DNA of 44,409 nucleotides from Chloroflexota bacterium (GTDB taxonomy: Bacteria > Chloroflexota > Anaerolineae > Anaerolineales > Anaerolineaceae): the NCBI GenBank assembly GCA_021779955.1, contig JAJXZS010000024.1, positions 1 through 44,409 of the forward strand. Direction: 5' to 3'. The notes beneath the pieces were generated by a model. The model was given only the letters and a program-made list of their open reading frames with translations, searched no databases and was not told where the DNA came from. Made by a program: the position numbers and the translations under genes. Shown piece by piece: positions 1 to 8,507 of this stretch; position 1 is the first letter of the stretch; the number at the start of each line of letters is the position of its first letter.

Positions 1-1334
1 GGCTGTATAACTATGCCAGTGACCCCACGTTGGCAAATGTAACCTTTACAAACAATGTCGCAGTCCAGGAATACGGCGGCGGGATATTTAACTCGGGCGG
101 CACACTTAACCTCGAGAATGCTACTTTATCCAACAACACCGCCGGGATTTATGGCGGCGGGATTTCGATCGATGGAACGATCACCACGATCGACAATTCG
201 ATATTCTGGGGAAACGTTGCTGGCACGAATGGTTCACAGATATACAGCTTTCATCCCGGTATGCCGGCGATCAGCGATAGTGTTGTCGAGAATGGTTGTC
301 CTGCGGGCGGCGTCTGTACAAGTGTGATCGCAGCAGACCCATTATTGGGGGCACTGGGGGACTATGGTGGTTTTACGCAAACCATACCGCTCCTGGAGGG
401 GTCTTCCGCGATAGACACGGGCAACGATGCCACCTGTCCATCGACTGACCAGCGGGGTGTCACCCGGCCTCAGGGTCCTCATTGCGATATCGGAGCATAC
501 GAGGTGAACGTATTTGCGCTAACCTCTTTGGATCCGTCTGCCATGATAAAAGGCAGCGCGGAATTCAGTCTAAAAGTCAATGGAACAAGCCTTTCTGCTG
601 GGGATATTGTCTATTGGAATGGAGAAGCCCGGCCAACAACCTTTGTCAGCCCCACGCAATTAACCGCACAAATTTTAGCTGCCGATGTTGATTCGGTAAC
701 TTCTGCGGAAGTTACAGTAAAGAATCCAGATCTGGTGGAATCCAATGCTTTGACCTTCAGCACTTATTCTTTCGCTGATGTTCTTCCGACTTCATGGTCC
801 TACCGCTATGTGGAGGGTCTTTATGCACAGGGCATCACGAGCGGCTGTGCCGTCAGCCCCTTCCGCTATTGCCCGGATAGCGAAGTTACCCGGGCGCAGA
901 TGGCGGTGTTCCTTCTGAAGGCGAAATTCGGCAGTGATTATCTTCCCCCTGCAGCCAGCGGCACTTTGTTCGGCGACGTGCCGGTGGGTTACTGGGCGGG
1001 AGCATGGATCGAGCAACTCGCTGATGAAGGCATCACCTCGGGTTGCAGTGCAGGGATGTACTGTCCACAGAATCCTGTGACCCGTGCGCAGATGGCGATA
1101 TTCCTTCTGAAAGCGGAACACGGCAGTGCCTATGTTCCCCCGCCCGCGAGCGGAGTGTTCAGCGATGTGCCGGCGGATTACTGGGCGGCAGCCTGGATCG
1201 AGCAGCTCGCTGCTGAGGGCATTACCACGGGGTGCAGCACCAATCCGCTCAATTATTGCCCTGCCCGGAGCGTCACCCGGGCGCAGATGGCGGTGTTTAT
1301 CGACAAGGCGTTTGGGTTCGCATTGTTGCCATAG
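1..1334 (+). CDS. S-layer-homology surface protein, 3' part
   Basis: The frame is open from the window edge (first complete codon at base 3, reading LYNYASDPTLANV), so the true start lies upstream; the TTG at 30 is only an internal codon. The visible part begins with a right-handed beta-helix/choice-of-anchor Q region ending in the typical DQRGVTRPQGP..CDIGAYE signature. An IPT/TIG-like immunoglobulin fold follows (about residues 165-250 counted from base 30). Three SLH repeats end the protein (FADVLPTSW, FGDVPVGYW and FSDVPADYW, each followed by VTRAQMA[VI]F). SLH repeats normally bind secondary cell-wall polymers, so this is probably an exported, wall-anchored protein; its ligand or substrate is unknown. 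It stops 18 bases before a strong terminator. Domain calls are secure; function is not. Confidence 0.88.
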   Translation, partial: LYNYASDPTLANVTFTNNVAVQEYGGGIFNSGGTLNLENATLSNNTAGIYGGGISIDGTITTIDNSIFWGNVAGTNGSQIYSFHPGMPAISDSVVENGCPAGGVCTSVIAADPLLGALGDYGGFTQTIPLLEGSSAIDTGNDATCPSTDQRGVTRPQGPHCDIGAYEVNVFALTSLDPSAMIKGSAEFSLKVNGTSLSAGDIVYWNGEARPTTFVSPTQLTAQILAADVDSVTSAEVTVKNPDLVESNALTFSTYSFADVLPTSWSYRYVEGLYAQGITSGCAVSPFRYCPDSEVTRAQMAVFLLKAKFGSDYLPPAASGTLFGDVPVGYWAGAWIEQLADEGITSGCSAGMYCPQNPVTRAQMAIFLLKAEHGSAYVPPPASGVFSDVPADYWAAAWIEQLAAEGITTGCSTNPLNYCPARSVTRAQMAVFIDKAFGFALLP

Positions 1335-1351
1335 GGAATTAATGTAACAAC

Positions 1352-1385
1352 AGAGGGCGGGGCCATGAGACCCGCCCTCTTTATT
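1352..1385 (+). terminator. Rho-independent terminator of the SLH gene
   Basis: A perfect 10-bp stem AGAGGGCGGG / CCCGCCCTCT (1352-1361 with 1371-1380) with a 9-base loop is followed by TTTATTTG. It lies just after the stop codon at 1334. Confidence 0.85.
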
Positions 1386-1445
1386 TGTTGACGACCACCA
1401 ACCCAGGACGAAATGGTCGTTTTCATGCTGCGTGCGATCACTTAT

Positions 1446-1658
1446 TAGCTGGCTGCGGTCATAACCAGCAGCTTCAGCGGTGTACCTTTGGCGGGCAAGG
1501 AGCAGACGCTGCCTGAGTCTAGGAGTTCTACAAAGAAGGGCTGACTGCAGTGATACATATTGACACCTGCGCTGTAGTACAGCTCTGAACAGAGCGTGAT
1601 GGGGGTAGAGATAGCCACATTCCTGGATCCGGCGTTTGGGCTGGCTTTGTTACAGTAA
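1446..1658 (+). pseudogene. Decayed SLH-domain tail
   Basis: Translating 1446-1658 in shifting frames gives a recognisable ghost of the last SLH repeat of the preceding gene. First comes PAASAVY, matching PPASGVF. Then, in another frame, ADAA*V*EFYKEGLTA, matching WAAAWIEQLAAEGITT. Last, SVMGVEIATFLDPAFGLALLQ, where the intact gene has SVTRAQMAVFIDKAFGFALLP, ending in TAA at 1656-1658. At least three in-frame stops and two frameshifts break it. Like the intact gene it is followed within about 15 bases by a GC-rich hairpin. This is most simply the eroded 3' end of a second, tandem SLH-protein gene whose upstream part is gone. The alignment was made by eye. Confidence 0.7.
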
Positions 1659-1664
1659 GTGTAC

Positions 1665-1703
1665 AAAAAGGAGCGAATTCCCTTCACACTCGCTCCTTTA
1701 TTG
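1665..1703. terminator. Bidirectional hairpin terminator
   Basis: Stem GGAGCGA (1670-1676) pairs with TCGCTCC (1690-1696). The plus strand continues TTTATTG and the minus strand TTTTTGTAC, so it could stop transcription both ways. It probably served the decayed SLH gene. Confidence 0.6.
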
Positions 1704-1777
1704 TGGGACGAAAATTACACCAAAGGACTGTGCAGTTCGCTGCCGCAGCACACCGCGCCTATCTTTACATCTCCCTA

Positions 1778-1806
1778 TTGAAGTTGATTGCTTTGTTTGT
1801 TATAGT
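1778..1806 (+). promoter_or_regulatory. Sigma-A-type promoter of the small membrane protein
   Basis: TTGAAG (1778-1783), a 17-base spacer, then TATAGT (1801-1806). The expected start of transcription is about 16 bases before the ATG at 1829, leaving room only for the ribosome binding site. Confidence 0.6.
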
Positions 1807-1828
1807 CATATGAACAAAGGGAGGGAGA

Positions 1829-2059
1829 ATGGCAAACAAAACGCTGGGTATCATTGGGATGGTCCTGGGAGCACTGCTCGTTATTTCCAATCTACTTGTC
1901 GCTTTCTTTGGTTGGCCATGGCTGCTAAACCTGGTTCAATTTCCTGCTCCGGGCTTCGGCTGGAGAAAAATTGTCCTGATTGTGCTGGGGCTCGCCGTTT
2001 TCACTGCGGGGCTGATTCTGTATGATCGGGCCGCGAAACTGGTGAAGGTGGGGAAGTAA
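1829..2059 (+). CDS. Small two-helix membrane protein
   Basis: A 76-residue protein with two hydrophobic segments (about residues 5-28 and 46-65) joined by a loop rich in aromatic residues and Pro (FFGWPWLLN, FPAPGFGW), with a basic C-terminal tail (RAAKLVKVGK). The ATG is preceded by a strong GGGAGGGAG ribosome binding site and by a good promoter, which supports it as a real gene despite its size. I do not recognise a named family. The topology suggests both ends on the same side of the cytoplasmic membrane. It sits alone, convergent with the glycan cluster, and shares no operon with its neighbours. Confidence 0.75.
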   Translation: MANKTLGIIGMVLGALLVISNLLVAFFGWPWLLNLVQFPAPGFGWRKIVLIVLGLAVFTAGLILYDRAAKLVKVGK

Positions 2060-2087
2060 GGGGAAGCAGGTAGCAGGAAATAGGAAT

Positions 2088-2117
2088 AAAAAAAATCGCG
2101 GCTGGTGTAGCTGCGAT
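2088..2117 (-). terminator. Terminator of the glycan cluster
   Basis: On the minus strand the stem ATCGCAGCT / AGCCGCGAT (2109-2117 with 2095-2103, one G-T pair) is followed by a run of eight T. It closes the long minus-strand cluster. Confidence 0.85.
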
Positions 2118-2145
2118 CAGAAGTATTGCGCATAGGTGTCTCTCC

Positions 2146-2541
2146 TTAAAGCAGAGGCACCTTTCCTGTTTTATCTCCCCAGCGGTTCCAGAATTTTATC
2201 AACCCGGCAAGAAATCCAAACCCATAGCTCAGGTGAATGATCAGGAATGTAAAGGGAAGGAGGAGAAAGTGCTTATAACCTCTTATGACCCCGGTGAGGA
2301 TTGATGCGGTGAGATTCGCCAACAGATAACTGCCAGCGACGAGCAGCAACAACCACCATCCCCAGGGGGTAACGAGTGTCAGTAGAACAGAGATCAACAA
2401 GCTGAACACAAACGCAGGAGGGATGAATTGCCGGATGCTCATTTGCTTCGGGTGCTTCTGAAGAACACGCACCTTCCAGTATCCCAAAATGGAAATAATG
2501 TTTCCAAAGGGAGAGCGGAGTGATGCAAAAGGATGCGAAAT
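2146..2541 (-). pseudogene. C-terminal remnant of a GT2 glycosyltransferase
   Basis: This frame encodes only the membrane-associated C-terminus of an ExoA-like family 2 glycosyltransferase. The hallmark stretch GYWKVRVLQKHPKQM is followed by IRQFIPP, two to three hydrophobic segments and the family ending FWNRWGDKTGKVPLL. In-frame sequence upstream of the apparent start (SHPFASLRSPFGNIISIL) still resembles the family but runs into TAA at 2542-2544. The roughly 230-residue catalytic GT-A domain, with its DXD metal-binding motif, is absent. The neighbour upstream is an intact GT4 gene, so the N-terminal part was probably deleted or replaced there. A short membrane protein could still be made from the TTG at 2487, but I see no sign that it is functional. 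Confidence 0.75.
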
Positions 2542-2595
2542 TTAGGCATATTCAAACAATGAATCTTAACAATTTCATATCTGTTTTTGACTTCT

Positions 2596-3795
2596 CTATA
2601 ACGATAAGTCTTGAAGGAACTCGGAAAACTCTTTCGTGATTTTAATTCTGTCGTATTTCTCGATGACGGCGTTTCTTCCATTTTTCCCCAGGCGAATTCG
2701 CTCTTCCGGATGCGCCGCGAAATGCTGAATTTCGGAAGCAAGCTTTTCGATATCGCCGGGCTTTACAACCACCCCACAATCAGCGTTACATACAATTTCA
2801 GCAGCTTCACTCTCCGCAATCAGCACTACTGGTTTAGAGGCTGCCATGGCTTCATATAACTTTGATGGCACTGCCCCAGTCAGTTGGAGCTTGAGTGGAA
2901 CGATCAGAATATCTGCAGATGCCAACGCTTCAGGAATTTCTGATTTCGGAATAGGATCCAGGAAAGTAATATTACTAATCCCAGCGCTCTTTGTTTGTTT
3001 GATCAGATTCTGTTTCTCAGGCCCATCTCCGATTAAGACAAATTCGAGATTAGTATGATTTTTCAGAATTTCTGCAGCAGCTACGATCTGATCTAGACCT
3101 TGCGCAAGACCATGTAAACCTGCGTACATTACCCTAATCTTTCCATCCTTGGTCTTTGCTTGAGACGTATACTTTTCAGGATTCACTCCGTTGGAAAAAT
3201 GATATGTTGGTATGTCTGGGTAACGATCTGTGATACTCTGTAAAATAGTCTTGGATTGTCCAGTAACAATGATAGCTTTGTGATAGAAGAAGGACTCCAT
3301 TTTTTGACTTACTTGATACAAGAAACCATTTTTCTTGATAACCCCAAGTTCAACGACTGAAGTTGGCCACAAATCCGCCACATTGAAAATCCATTTTGCG
3401 CCCTTTATCCTGCTCAGTACATATCCGGAAATTCCAAGGAACAATGGCGGGCTTTCTGTGATGAGGAAATCTGGCTTTGACAAAAGAATTCCAACCCAAA
3501 ACGACGAGCATACAAAAGAAAAGTAGTTCAATAATCTTTTGAATAGTCCCGAACTCTGAGTGGGGTAAATATATGAACGGTATACAGTGATACCCTCTAG
3601 ATTCTCTTTTCTAAATAAGCCTTTGTATCCTGGAAATGTCTTTCCAGTTGGATAGTTTGGCATTGCGGTAAGAACAGATACCTCAAATCCAATCATCGCC
3701 AGCTCTTGAGCGAGTTCCGAGAGACGCGATTGCGGTGCTCCAATTTCAGGAGGGTAATATTGGGTGTGAAACAATATTCTGATCTTTTTATTCAA
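2596..3795 (-). CDS. GT4 glycosyltransferase, WbuB-like
   Basis: A 399-residue GT-B enzyme. The N-terminal acceptor domain begins with the GT4 pattern HTQYYPPEIGAPQSRLSELA and contains PNYPTGKTF..YKGLF, typical of the WbuB/WcaI branch that transfers deoxy-amino sugars such as FucNAc. The C-terminal GT4 domain has the nucleotide-sugar region PSKLYEAMAASKPVV and lacks the first Glu of the classic E-x7-E pair, as WbuB-like enzymes often do. It would act at the cytoplasmic face of the membrane on the lipid-linked glycan. It is the last intact gene of the cluster, 36 bases after the CapK-like gene, and AT-rich compared with that neighbour. Family assignment is firm; donor sugar is inferred only from family resemblance. 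Confidence 0.9.
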   Translation of the reverse strand: MNKKIRILFHTQYYPPEIGAPQSRLSELAQELAMIGFEVSVLTAMPNYPTGKTFPGYKGLFRKENLEGITVYRSYIYPTQSSGLFKRLLNYFSFVCSSFWVGILLSKPDFLITESPPLFLGISGYVLSRIKGAKWIFNVADLWPTSVVELGVIKKNGFLYQVSQKMESFFYHKAIIVTGQSKTILQSITDRYPDIPTYHFSNGVNPEKYTSQAKTKDGKIRVMYAGLHGLAQGLDQIVAAAEILKNHTNLEFVLIGDGPEKQNLIKQTKSAGISNITFLDPIPKSEIPEALASADILIVPLKLQLTGAVPSKLYEAMAASKPVVLIAESEAAEIVCNADCGVVVKPGDIEKLASEIQHFAAHPEERIRLGKNGRNAVIEKYDRIKITKEFSEFLQDLSL

Positions 3796-3831
3796 TTTCT
3801 TTGACTATCTCGAAAGTTCTGAAGATCTGAG

Positions 3832-5205
3832 CTATTGAATGTTGCTGATCACTGCCTTGAATTTCCCAGCTGATGTCCGTGGGATCATGTCCACCTTTTC
3901 TACCGTAACATGGATTGCCTTACCGAGCCTCTGCTGCACGCGGTGAATAATATCCTGAATATCTATATCGCTGAACTCATGGGTCGGAACGACCTTGACA
4001 TGGATCTGATCCACCGACTCTTGGATGATCTGACCTTCGATGATATGGGGTTGATTCACGAATATTCCGTGAAAGCGTACCATCTGCCGGCCATCGGGGC
4101 CTACAACTACATCTTCAATCCGGCCGACGACTTCTTTGATCACCGGCATAGACCTTCCACACGGACATGACTCTGAATCCCATGCTGCGAGGTCTCCCAA
4201 TCTGAAGCGGATCATGGGCTGAAAGGATCTCATTAAGCAGGTAGTTACAACCTCGCCGATTTCCCCCAGTTCGCAAGCGCTGCCATCCGGCCGCAGGATT
4301 TCTACAATCCCCACATCGGGACTGACATGCAGGTGGCCATGTTCGCACTCGCTGGCAAATAGAGCGTTCTCAACAGTGCTGTATTCCTCGTAGATTCGAC
4401 AGTGATAGGCTTGTTCCATCACAGATCGCATCTCTGGCGTCAACTTCTCACTGGTGGTGATCACCGCTGTCAACGGGGGCACATCCAAACCTGCATCGAT
4501 GATGAATTTCGCTAAAAGGTAATATGAGACTGCATAGCCGGTCATCCATCGGATCTTGTGCCGCTTGAGAGCCTCCACATAAAAGTGAGCTGTATCTGGT
4601 CGCAGGTGGAATGGAGAGAAATAGACTTGCTTCTCCACGCTATTGAACCGATAAAAAGGCCCCTTGCTGTCTGGATTGGGTTCGACCATTCGTCCGGAGA
4701 AGGTCGCTCGAGGTTGTTTAAATGAAACACCAGCCCAATTCGCGGAGCGGACCTCTCGTACAGCGAGCGAGTCGCGGGTCTCTTCCGCCGTCCACATACT
4801 GGCAATCGGTGTCCCCGTTGATCCGCTTGTGAGATTTGTCCAATACCGCTCCCTTGACATATCCCTGCGCACAAAATCCTTCGGGTTCCGTCGGATCGGA
4901 TCCTTTTCCAGCAGAGGCAGCGCGGTCAACTCGCCGCATTTGGCTGCGCTGATCTGATCCTCGGTCCAGATGCGTTGATAATAGGGAACCTGCTCAGCAG
5001 CAATGGTGATCAGCTCCCGCAGTTGTTTCTGCTGATACGCAGCCCATTGATCGGCGTCGAAGCGCTCCCGCTCTCGATATCCCCTATCATGCTCCGCGAA
5101 ATTCCCTCCAAATCTCAGCCAGTGCCAGTACAAACCGTAAAGTGAAACCACCTGGTTTTGTAAAGGGAGGGGTAGAGCAGAGTAGAGTTGGTCGAATTTG
5201 GTCAT
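3832..5205 (-). CDS. CapK/phenylacetate-CoA-ligase-like adenylating enzyme
   Basis: A 457-residue member of the ANL adenylate-forming superfamily (CapK/PaaK/coenzyme F390 synthetase branch). The phosphate-binding loop is LTSGSTGTPIASMW (about residues 125-138). The adenine/AMP region is EEYSTVENALFASECEHGHLH, and IRFRLGDLAAW carries the ribose-binding Asp. The Cys-rich stretch CPCGRSMP follows. The C-terminal lid ends in IPRTSAGKFKAV, whose Lys would be catalytic. CapK-like proteins occur in many capsule and O-antigen loci; they are thought to activate an acid as adenylate or thioester for attachment to the glycan, but their substrates are mostly unknown. It lies 16 bases after the GT4 gene at 5222-6403 and is clearly GC-richer than the flanking glycosyltransferases. 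Confidence 0.88.
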   Translation of the reverse strand: MTKFDQLYSALPLPLQNQVVSLYGLYWHWLRFGGNFAEHDRGYRERERFDADQWAAYQQKQLRELITIAAEQVPYYQRIWTEDQISAAKCGELTALPLLEKDPIRRNPKDFVRRDMSRERYWTNLTSGSTGTPIASMWTAEETRDSLAVREVRSANWAGVSFKQPRATFSGRMVEPNPDSKGPFYRFNSVEKQVYFSPFHLRPDTAHFYVEALKRHKIRWMTGYAVSYYLLAKFIIDAGLDVPPLTAVITTSEKLTPEMRSVMEQAYHCRIYEEYSTVENALFASECEHGHLHVSPDVGIVEILRPDGSACELGEIGEVVTTCLMRSFQPMIRFRLGDLAAWDSESCPCGRSMPVIKEVVGRIEDVVVGPDGRQMVRFHGIFVNQPHIIEGQIIQESVDQIHVKVVPTHEFSDIDIQDIIHRVQQRLGKAIHVTVEKVDMIPRTSAGKFKAVISNIQ

Positions 5206-5221
5206 TCTCTTAGTGTCTTGT

Positions 5222-6403
5222 TTATGATTGGATTAAGTCATCGTAGATTGTGCTAATTGCCTTGAACATTGTATTCGCGTCAAACTTTTCTTTACAAAGA
5301 CTCTCATTACTTTCCCCCATAAATCGGGTGTGTTTGGGATCATTGACTATCTTTTTAATAGCTTCAGAAAGGGCTAAGGAATCCCCAACATTGATTAAGT
5401 AACCGTTCTCATTATCGCATACAATTTCGGGTATAGATCCTATGGTTGTCGATATAATTGGCAAACCTATTGCCATGGCTTCTATTATTGAAATAGGTTG
5501 GCCTTCTGCATATGACGGAAGGCAATAAAAGTCAGATGCGAGTAAATATTTCCATTTGGTCTCTTCTGAGACAGGTCCTGTAAAAACAACTTGTTGTTCT
5601 ATTTCGTTGTCCTTTGCTAACTCGGAGAAATTTTTTATATCTCCCCTACCGATGAAGATCCAATTAACTTGTATACCTTCAGATTTCAAAATACGTAAAG
5701 CATCTAGAATTAAGTATGTACCCTTATTCTTGCTTAAATTACCGATCGTCGAGCCAACGAAATCGTGCGCATCGGTCAATGTTGTTTTTCTAACCTGCGC
5801 TTGGGGAATATCATCAAGATGTATTCCATTGAGAATTCCTTTTACTTTTGTATCTGTCAATTTTTCAACATAGCTTTGAAGTTGTGGAGATTGAACTAAT
5901 ACGTAATCGGGCAGCGAGAGACTATTCTTAATCATTCTCCTCTGGGTCTTCCCGACCTCTTCATAAAACACATCTATTGCATTGAGAACATGGAAAATCG
6001 TTTTTTTGCCAAGGAGTTTAGCTTGCAGAAGATAAAGCCAGTTTCGCCAGTATGCCCAGTATGAGGCCGGAAATATTTGCACAATGTCAGGTTTCCTACA
6101 GACAATAACAAAGAAGAATCTGAAATAAGAGGAGATGACAAAAATGACCTTATTGAGTCCAGATATCACCCCTCCTTCAAAAATAGAGAAATAGCTTCTC
6201 TTTCCTTCCCGATCTAGAGGTGCTACCCATTTGGGAAAAGATGTATTGAAAATAGAAAACTCAATATTCTCAATTTGTGATGTCGATAATTGCTCTACAT
6301 AAGTGGCAATTCCCCCAAATGGTGGGGAAACTGGACCAACAAGTAATACTTTCTTTACTTTTCCAGGAATAGGTTGATTATCTTGTATTTTGATTGAGTT
6401 CAT
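5222..6403 (-). CDS. GT4 glycosyltransferase
   Basis: A 393-residue GT-B glycosyltransferase. The N-terminal domain starts KKVLLVGPVSPPFGGIATYVEQL, the usual glycine-rich acceptor-side loop. The C-terminal GT4 domain holds IGNLSKNKGTYLILDAL, GPVSEETKWKYL and the E-x7-E motif in YAEGQPISIIEAMAIGLP. It should transfer a sugar from a nucleotide donor to the growing glycan. Its start overlaps the end of the epimerase gene by 26 bases, implying translational coupling. The gene is strikingly AT-rich (Ile, Lys and Asn codons) next to the CapK-like gene, a sign of different origin. Donor and linkage cannot be deduced. Confidence 0.9.
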   Translation of the reverse strand: MNSIKIQDNQPIPGKVKKVLLVGPVSPPFGGIATYVEQLSTSQIENIEFSIFNTSFPKWVAPLDREGKRSYFSIFEGGVISGLNKVIFVISSYFRFFFVIVCRKPDIVQIFPASYWAYWRNWLYLLQAKLLGKKTIFHVLNAIDVFYEEVGKTQRRMIKNSLSLPDYVLVQSPQLQSYVEKLTDTKVKGILNGIHLDDIPQAQVRKTTLTDAHDFVGSTIGNLSKNKGTYLILDALRILKSEGIQVNWIFIGRGDIKNFSELAKDNEIEQQVVFTGPVSEETKWKYLLASDFYCLPSYAEGQPISIIEAMAIGLPIISTTIGSIPEIVCDNENGYLINVGDSLALSEAIKKIVNDPKHTRFMGESNESLCKEKFDANTMFKAISTIYDDLIQS

Positions 6404-7310
6404 TTATTGCCCATGAAGTAAATTGACTTATCCCCTCTATCATCGATATTCTCGGTGTAAATCCCAAAGATTGCATCTTGTGAATATCAGCTCTCCAGTG
6501 TAACGGGTCTCCTAGCCTTAGTTGACCAGAGAAAACAATGTCTTTCTTAACACCTAATGAGGTGATTACAAGCTTCGAAAGGTCTTCAATTGAGGTATCT
6601 TGACCTGAGGCAACATTGTAGGCTTCGGAAGTGAATGCTCCCCTTAAGATTAATACATCAATAGCATTAGCAATATCATCAACAAAAATGAAATCCCTTG
6701 ATTCCTTTCCAGTCCCTGCCAGCTGAATTTCTGGGTCGTAAATTACCTTGTTCAAGATGTCCCAAATCACTTGACGCCTCAACCCCGGTCCATATGCCGA
6801 AAAAATCCTGACAGAACATATATTCAATTTGTAAAGTAAGTAAAATTCCTTGGATATATTTTCACATATTAATTTGTGAAAACCATAAGGAGATATTGGA
6901 TGTGTGATTTCATTTTCATCAATAGGTAGATTTTCAGGGTTGCCGTATACTGCTGCACTTGAAAAATTTATAACTTTAGTTTCTGGACAAGATTTTCGAA
7001 CCGCATCAAGGAGGTTGAAATAGACGACCGCCGATCCAGAAAAATCACCCAGGGGATTGATCACTGAATTCGGAACCGAAGAGTTCCCAGCTGTATGGAT
7101 TATTACGTCAGGCTTCCATTCAGATAATTTCTCGATCAATACTGGATCAGGTAGGTCGAGGGGAAAATAGGTATACTTCTTTGGGTTTGGAATAATACTA
7201 TAGGTTGTGGGGCGATCTATAGCAAAAACAATTTTATCTTGCTCACAGAAATGCCTTACCAGGTGTGAACCGATAAATCCATTTGAGCCCGTAATCAAAA
7301 CTCTACTCAT
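6378..7310 (-). CDS. NAD-dependent epimerase/dehydratase (extended SDR)
   Basis: A 310-residue extended short-chain dehydrogenase. The N-terminal NAD(P)-binding motif is ITGSNGFIGSHLVRHF. Ser/Thr and the Tyr-Lys pair of the active site are in NFSSAAVYGNP and SPYGFHKLICENI (Y-x3-K). GPGLRRQVIWDIL and SRDFIFVDDIANAI are typical of sugar-nucleotide 4-epimerases and 4,6-dehydratases. It probably makes or interconverts an NDP-sugar precursor for the glycan in the cytoplasm, and it is the only sugar-nucleotide enzyme in the cluster. It lies 12 bases downstream of a GT4 gene and overlaps the next. The exact reaction (GalE-like, dehydratase or reductase) is unresolved. Confidence 0.88.
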   Translation of the reverse strand: MSRVLITGSNGFIGSHLVRHFCEQDKIVFAIDRPTTYSIIPNPKKYTYFPLDLPDPVLIEKLSEWKPDVIIHTAGNSSVPNSVINPLGDFSGSAVVYFNLLDAVRKSCPETKVINFSSAAVYGNPENLPIDENEITHPISPYGFHKLICENISKEFYLLYKLNICSVRIFSAYGPGLRRQVIWDILNKVIYDPEIQLAGTGKESRDFIFVDDIANAIDVLILRGAFTSEAYNVASGQDTSIEDLSKLVITSLGVKKDIVFSGQLRLGDPLHWRADIHKMQSLGFTPRISMIEGISQFTSWAINELNQNTR

Positions 7311-7322
7311 TATGAACCTTCT

Positions 7323-8507
7323 TCAACTTTTTGATGAAGCTAGCCAATTCTCTATCTCGGTGATCATCTCTTTTGCTCGACGATCTAGTGTGTTTTCTTC
7401 AGCCAATTTATATCCATTTGCTATTAGTTTCTTTCGCAGGGCAGGCTCTGAGATTAACCGTTTTATCGACATCGCTAATTCTGAAGGAGAGTTGGGGGAG
7501 ACGATTAGGGCATCCTGTTCATCTTTCAGAAAATAGGGGATAGAACTTACATTTGTGGCAATAACGGGCGTGCCTTGGGAGAAAGCCTCCCAAATCGTTC
7601 TCGGGAATCCTTCAGCTGAGGATTTTGACGCAACAACGAATATATCAGAGTTCTTATAGTAATTTAGAAGCTCAGATCCGGCAGGATGATACCCATGGTA
7701 TCTAACCCGATCGGATATTCCATATGCTTTTGCTTTTTTGGCTAGTTCATCTAGCACCGGGTCGCCTTTTTCAATCATTCCAACCAGATCGAAATGAATA
7801 TCTTCTCCCTGTTTTATTAACTCAGCAATTGCGTCCAAGACGTTGAGAATGCCTTTTGATCGAGACATCCTACCTGTAGTAAGTATCTTAAATGGCATTC
7901 TTTGGCATGTGTCTTCCCGATAAAAGAAATTATCTTTTGTCAAAGTAGTTGTACGAATTTCGATCAGATTTGATACTCTTGAAACCATCTGGTTATAAAG
8001 CAGTCGACTATTGACTAAAGTAAGCGTATTCTCTGCGACTCTATTTTGCTGAAACTTGTTCCAGTAGGACCATAAACGTATAATTTCTTTTCGCCAACGT
8101 GGTTGTGGCAAGCTACTGACACCAGCTACATAATCTGCTACTAACATTAAAACGACAGGTGTCTTTCCACAAGCCAATGCTACTTGAGGTAATAATGGAG
8201 AAGGCCCTCTGATTAGCATTACATCTATGTTGTGTGACCACTGCCGAATAATCTTCTTTGTCTTGTTCGCCGAAAGCAAACGCCTGGGAACCGATGAGTG
8301 GGGACCGATTCCAACCAATGTGATATTTGGACTTTGCAGCCGATAATCCATCAAGACTTCTTCTTCAGAACTTGGCGAATGAAGAAAACATATCACCTGT
8401 TCACAATTAGATGCAATGCTGTCGAGCCATCCGCCTATAAACGAGGGCACAAACACTCCCCCATCTCTGGCTATCGCAGGAACATGAAAATGAAATCCCA
8501 GTCTCAA
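7323..8507 (-). CDS. GT4 glycosyltransferase
   Basis: A 394-residue GT-B enzyme. The N-terminal half (MRLGFHFHVPAIARDGGVFVP) is diverged. The C-terminal half is classic GT4: TTGRMSRSKGILNVLDAI, RVRYHGYHPAGSELLNYY and the E-x7-E motif SAEGFPRTIWEAFSQGTPVIA. Its ATG overlaps the stop codon of the polymerase-like gene by 4 bases, so the two are translationally coupled. Cytoplasmic, peripheral membrane role in assembling the repeat unit is inferred from family and context. AT-rich relative to the polymerase gene immediately upstream. Confidence 0.9.
   Translation of the reverse strand: MRLGFHFHVPAIARDGGVFVPSFIGGWLDSIASNCEQVICFLHSPSSEEEVLMDYRLQSPNITLVGIGPHSSVPRRLLSANKTKKIIRQWSHNIDVMLIRGPSPLLPQVALACGKTPVVLMLVADYVAGVSSLPQPRWRKEIIRLWSYWNKFQQNRVAENTLTLVNSRLLYNQMVSRVSNLIEIRTTTLTKDNFFYREDTCQRMPFKILTTGRMSRSKGILNVLDAIAELIKQGEDIHFDLVGMIEKGDPVLDELAKKAKAYGISDRVRYHGYHPAGSELLNYYKNSDIFVVASKSSAEGFPRTIWEAFSQGTPVIATNVSSIPYFLKDEQDALIVSPNSPSELAMSIKRLISEPALRKKLIANGYKLAEENTLDRRAKEMITEIENWLASSKS

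Noticed and set aside
1445-1687. 80-codon minus-strand frame after the SLH gene
   Set aside because: It lies antisense to the decayed SLH tail, has no ribosome binding site and resembles no protein.
2439-2741. 100-codon minus-strand frame spanning the GT2 remnant and GT4 end
   Set aside because: Overlaps the 3' end of the intact GT4 gene in another frame and has no protein-like features.
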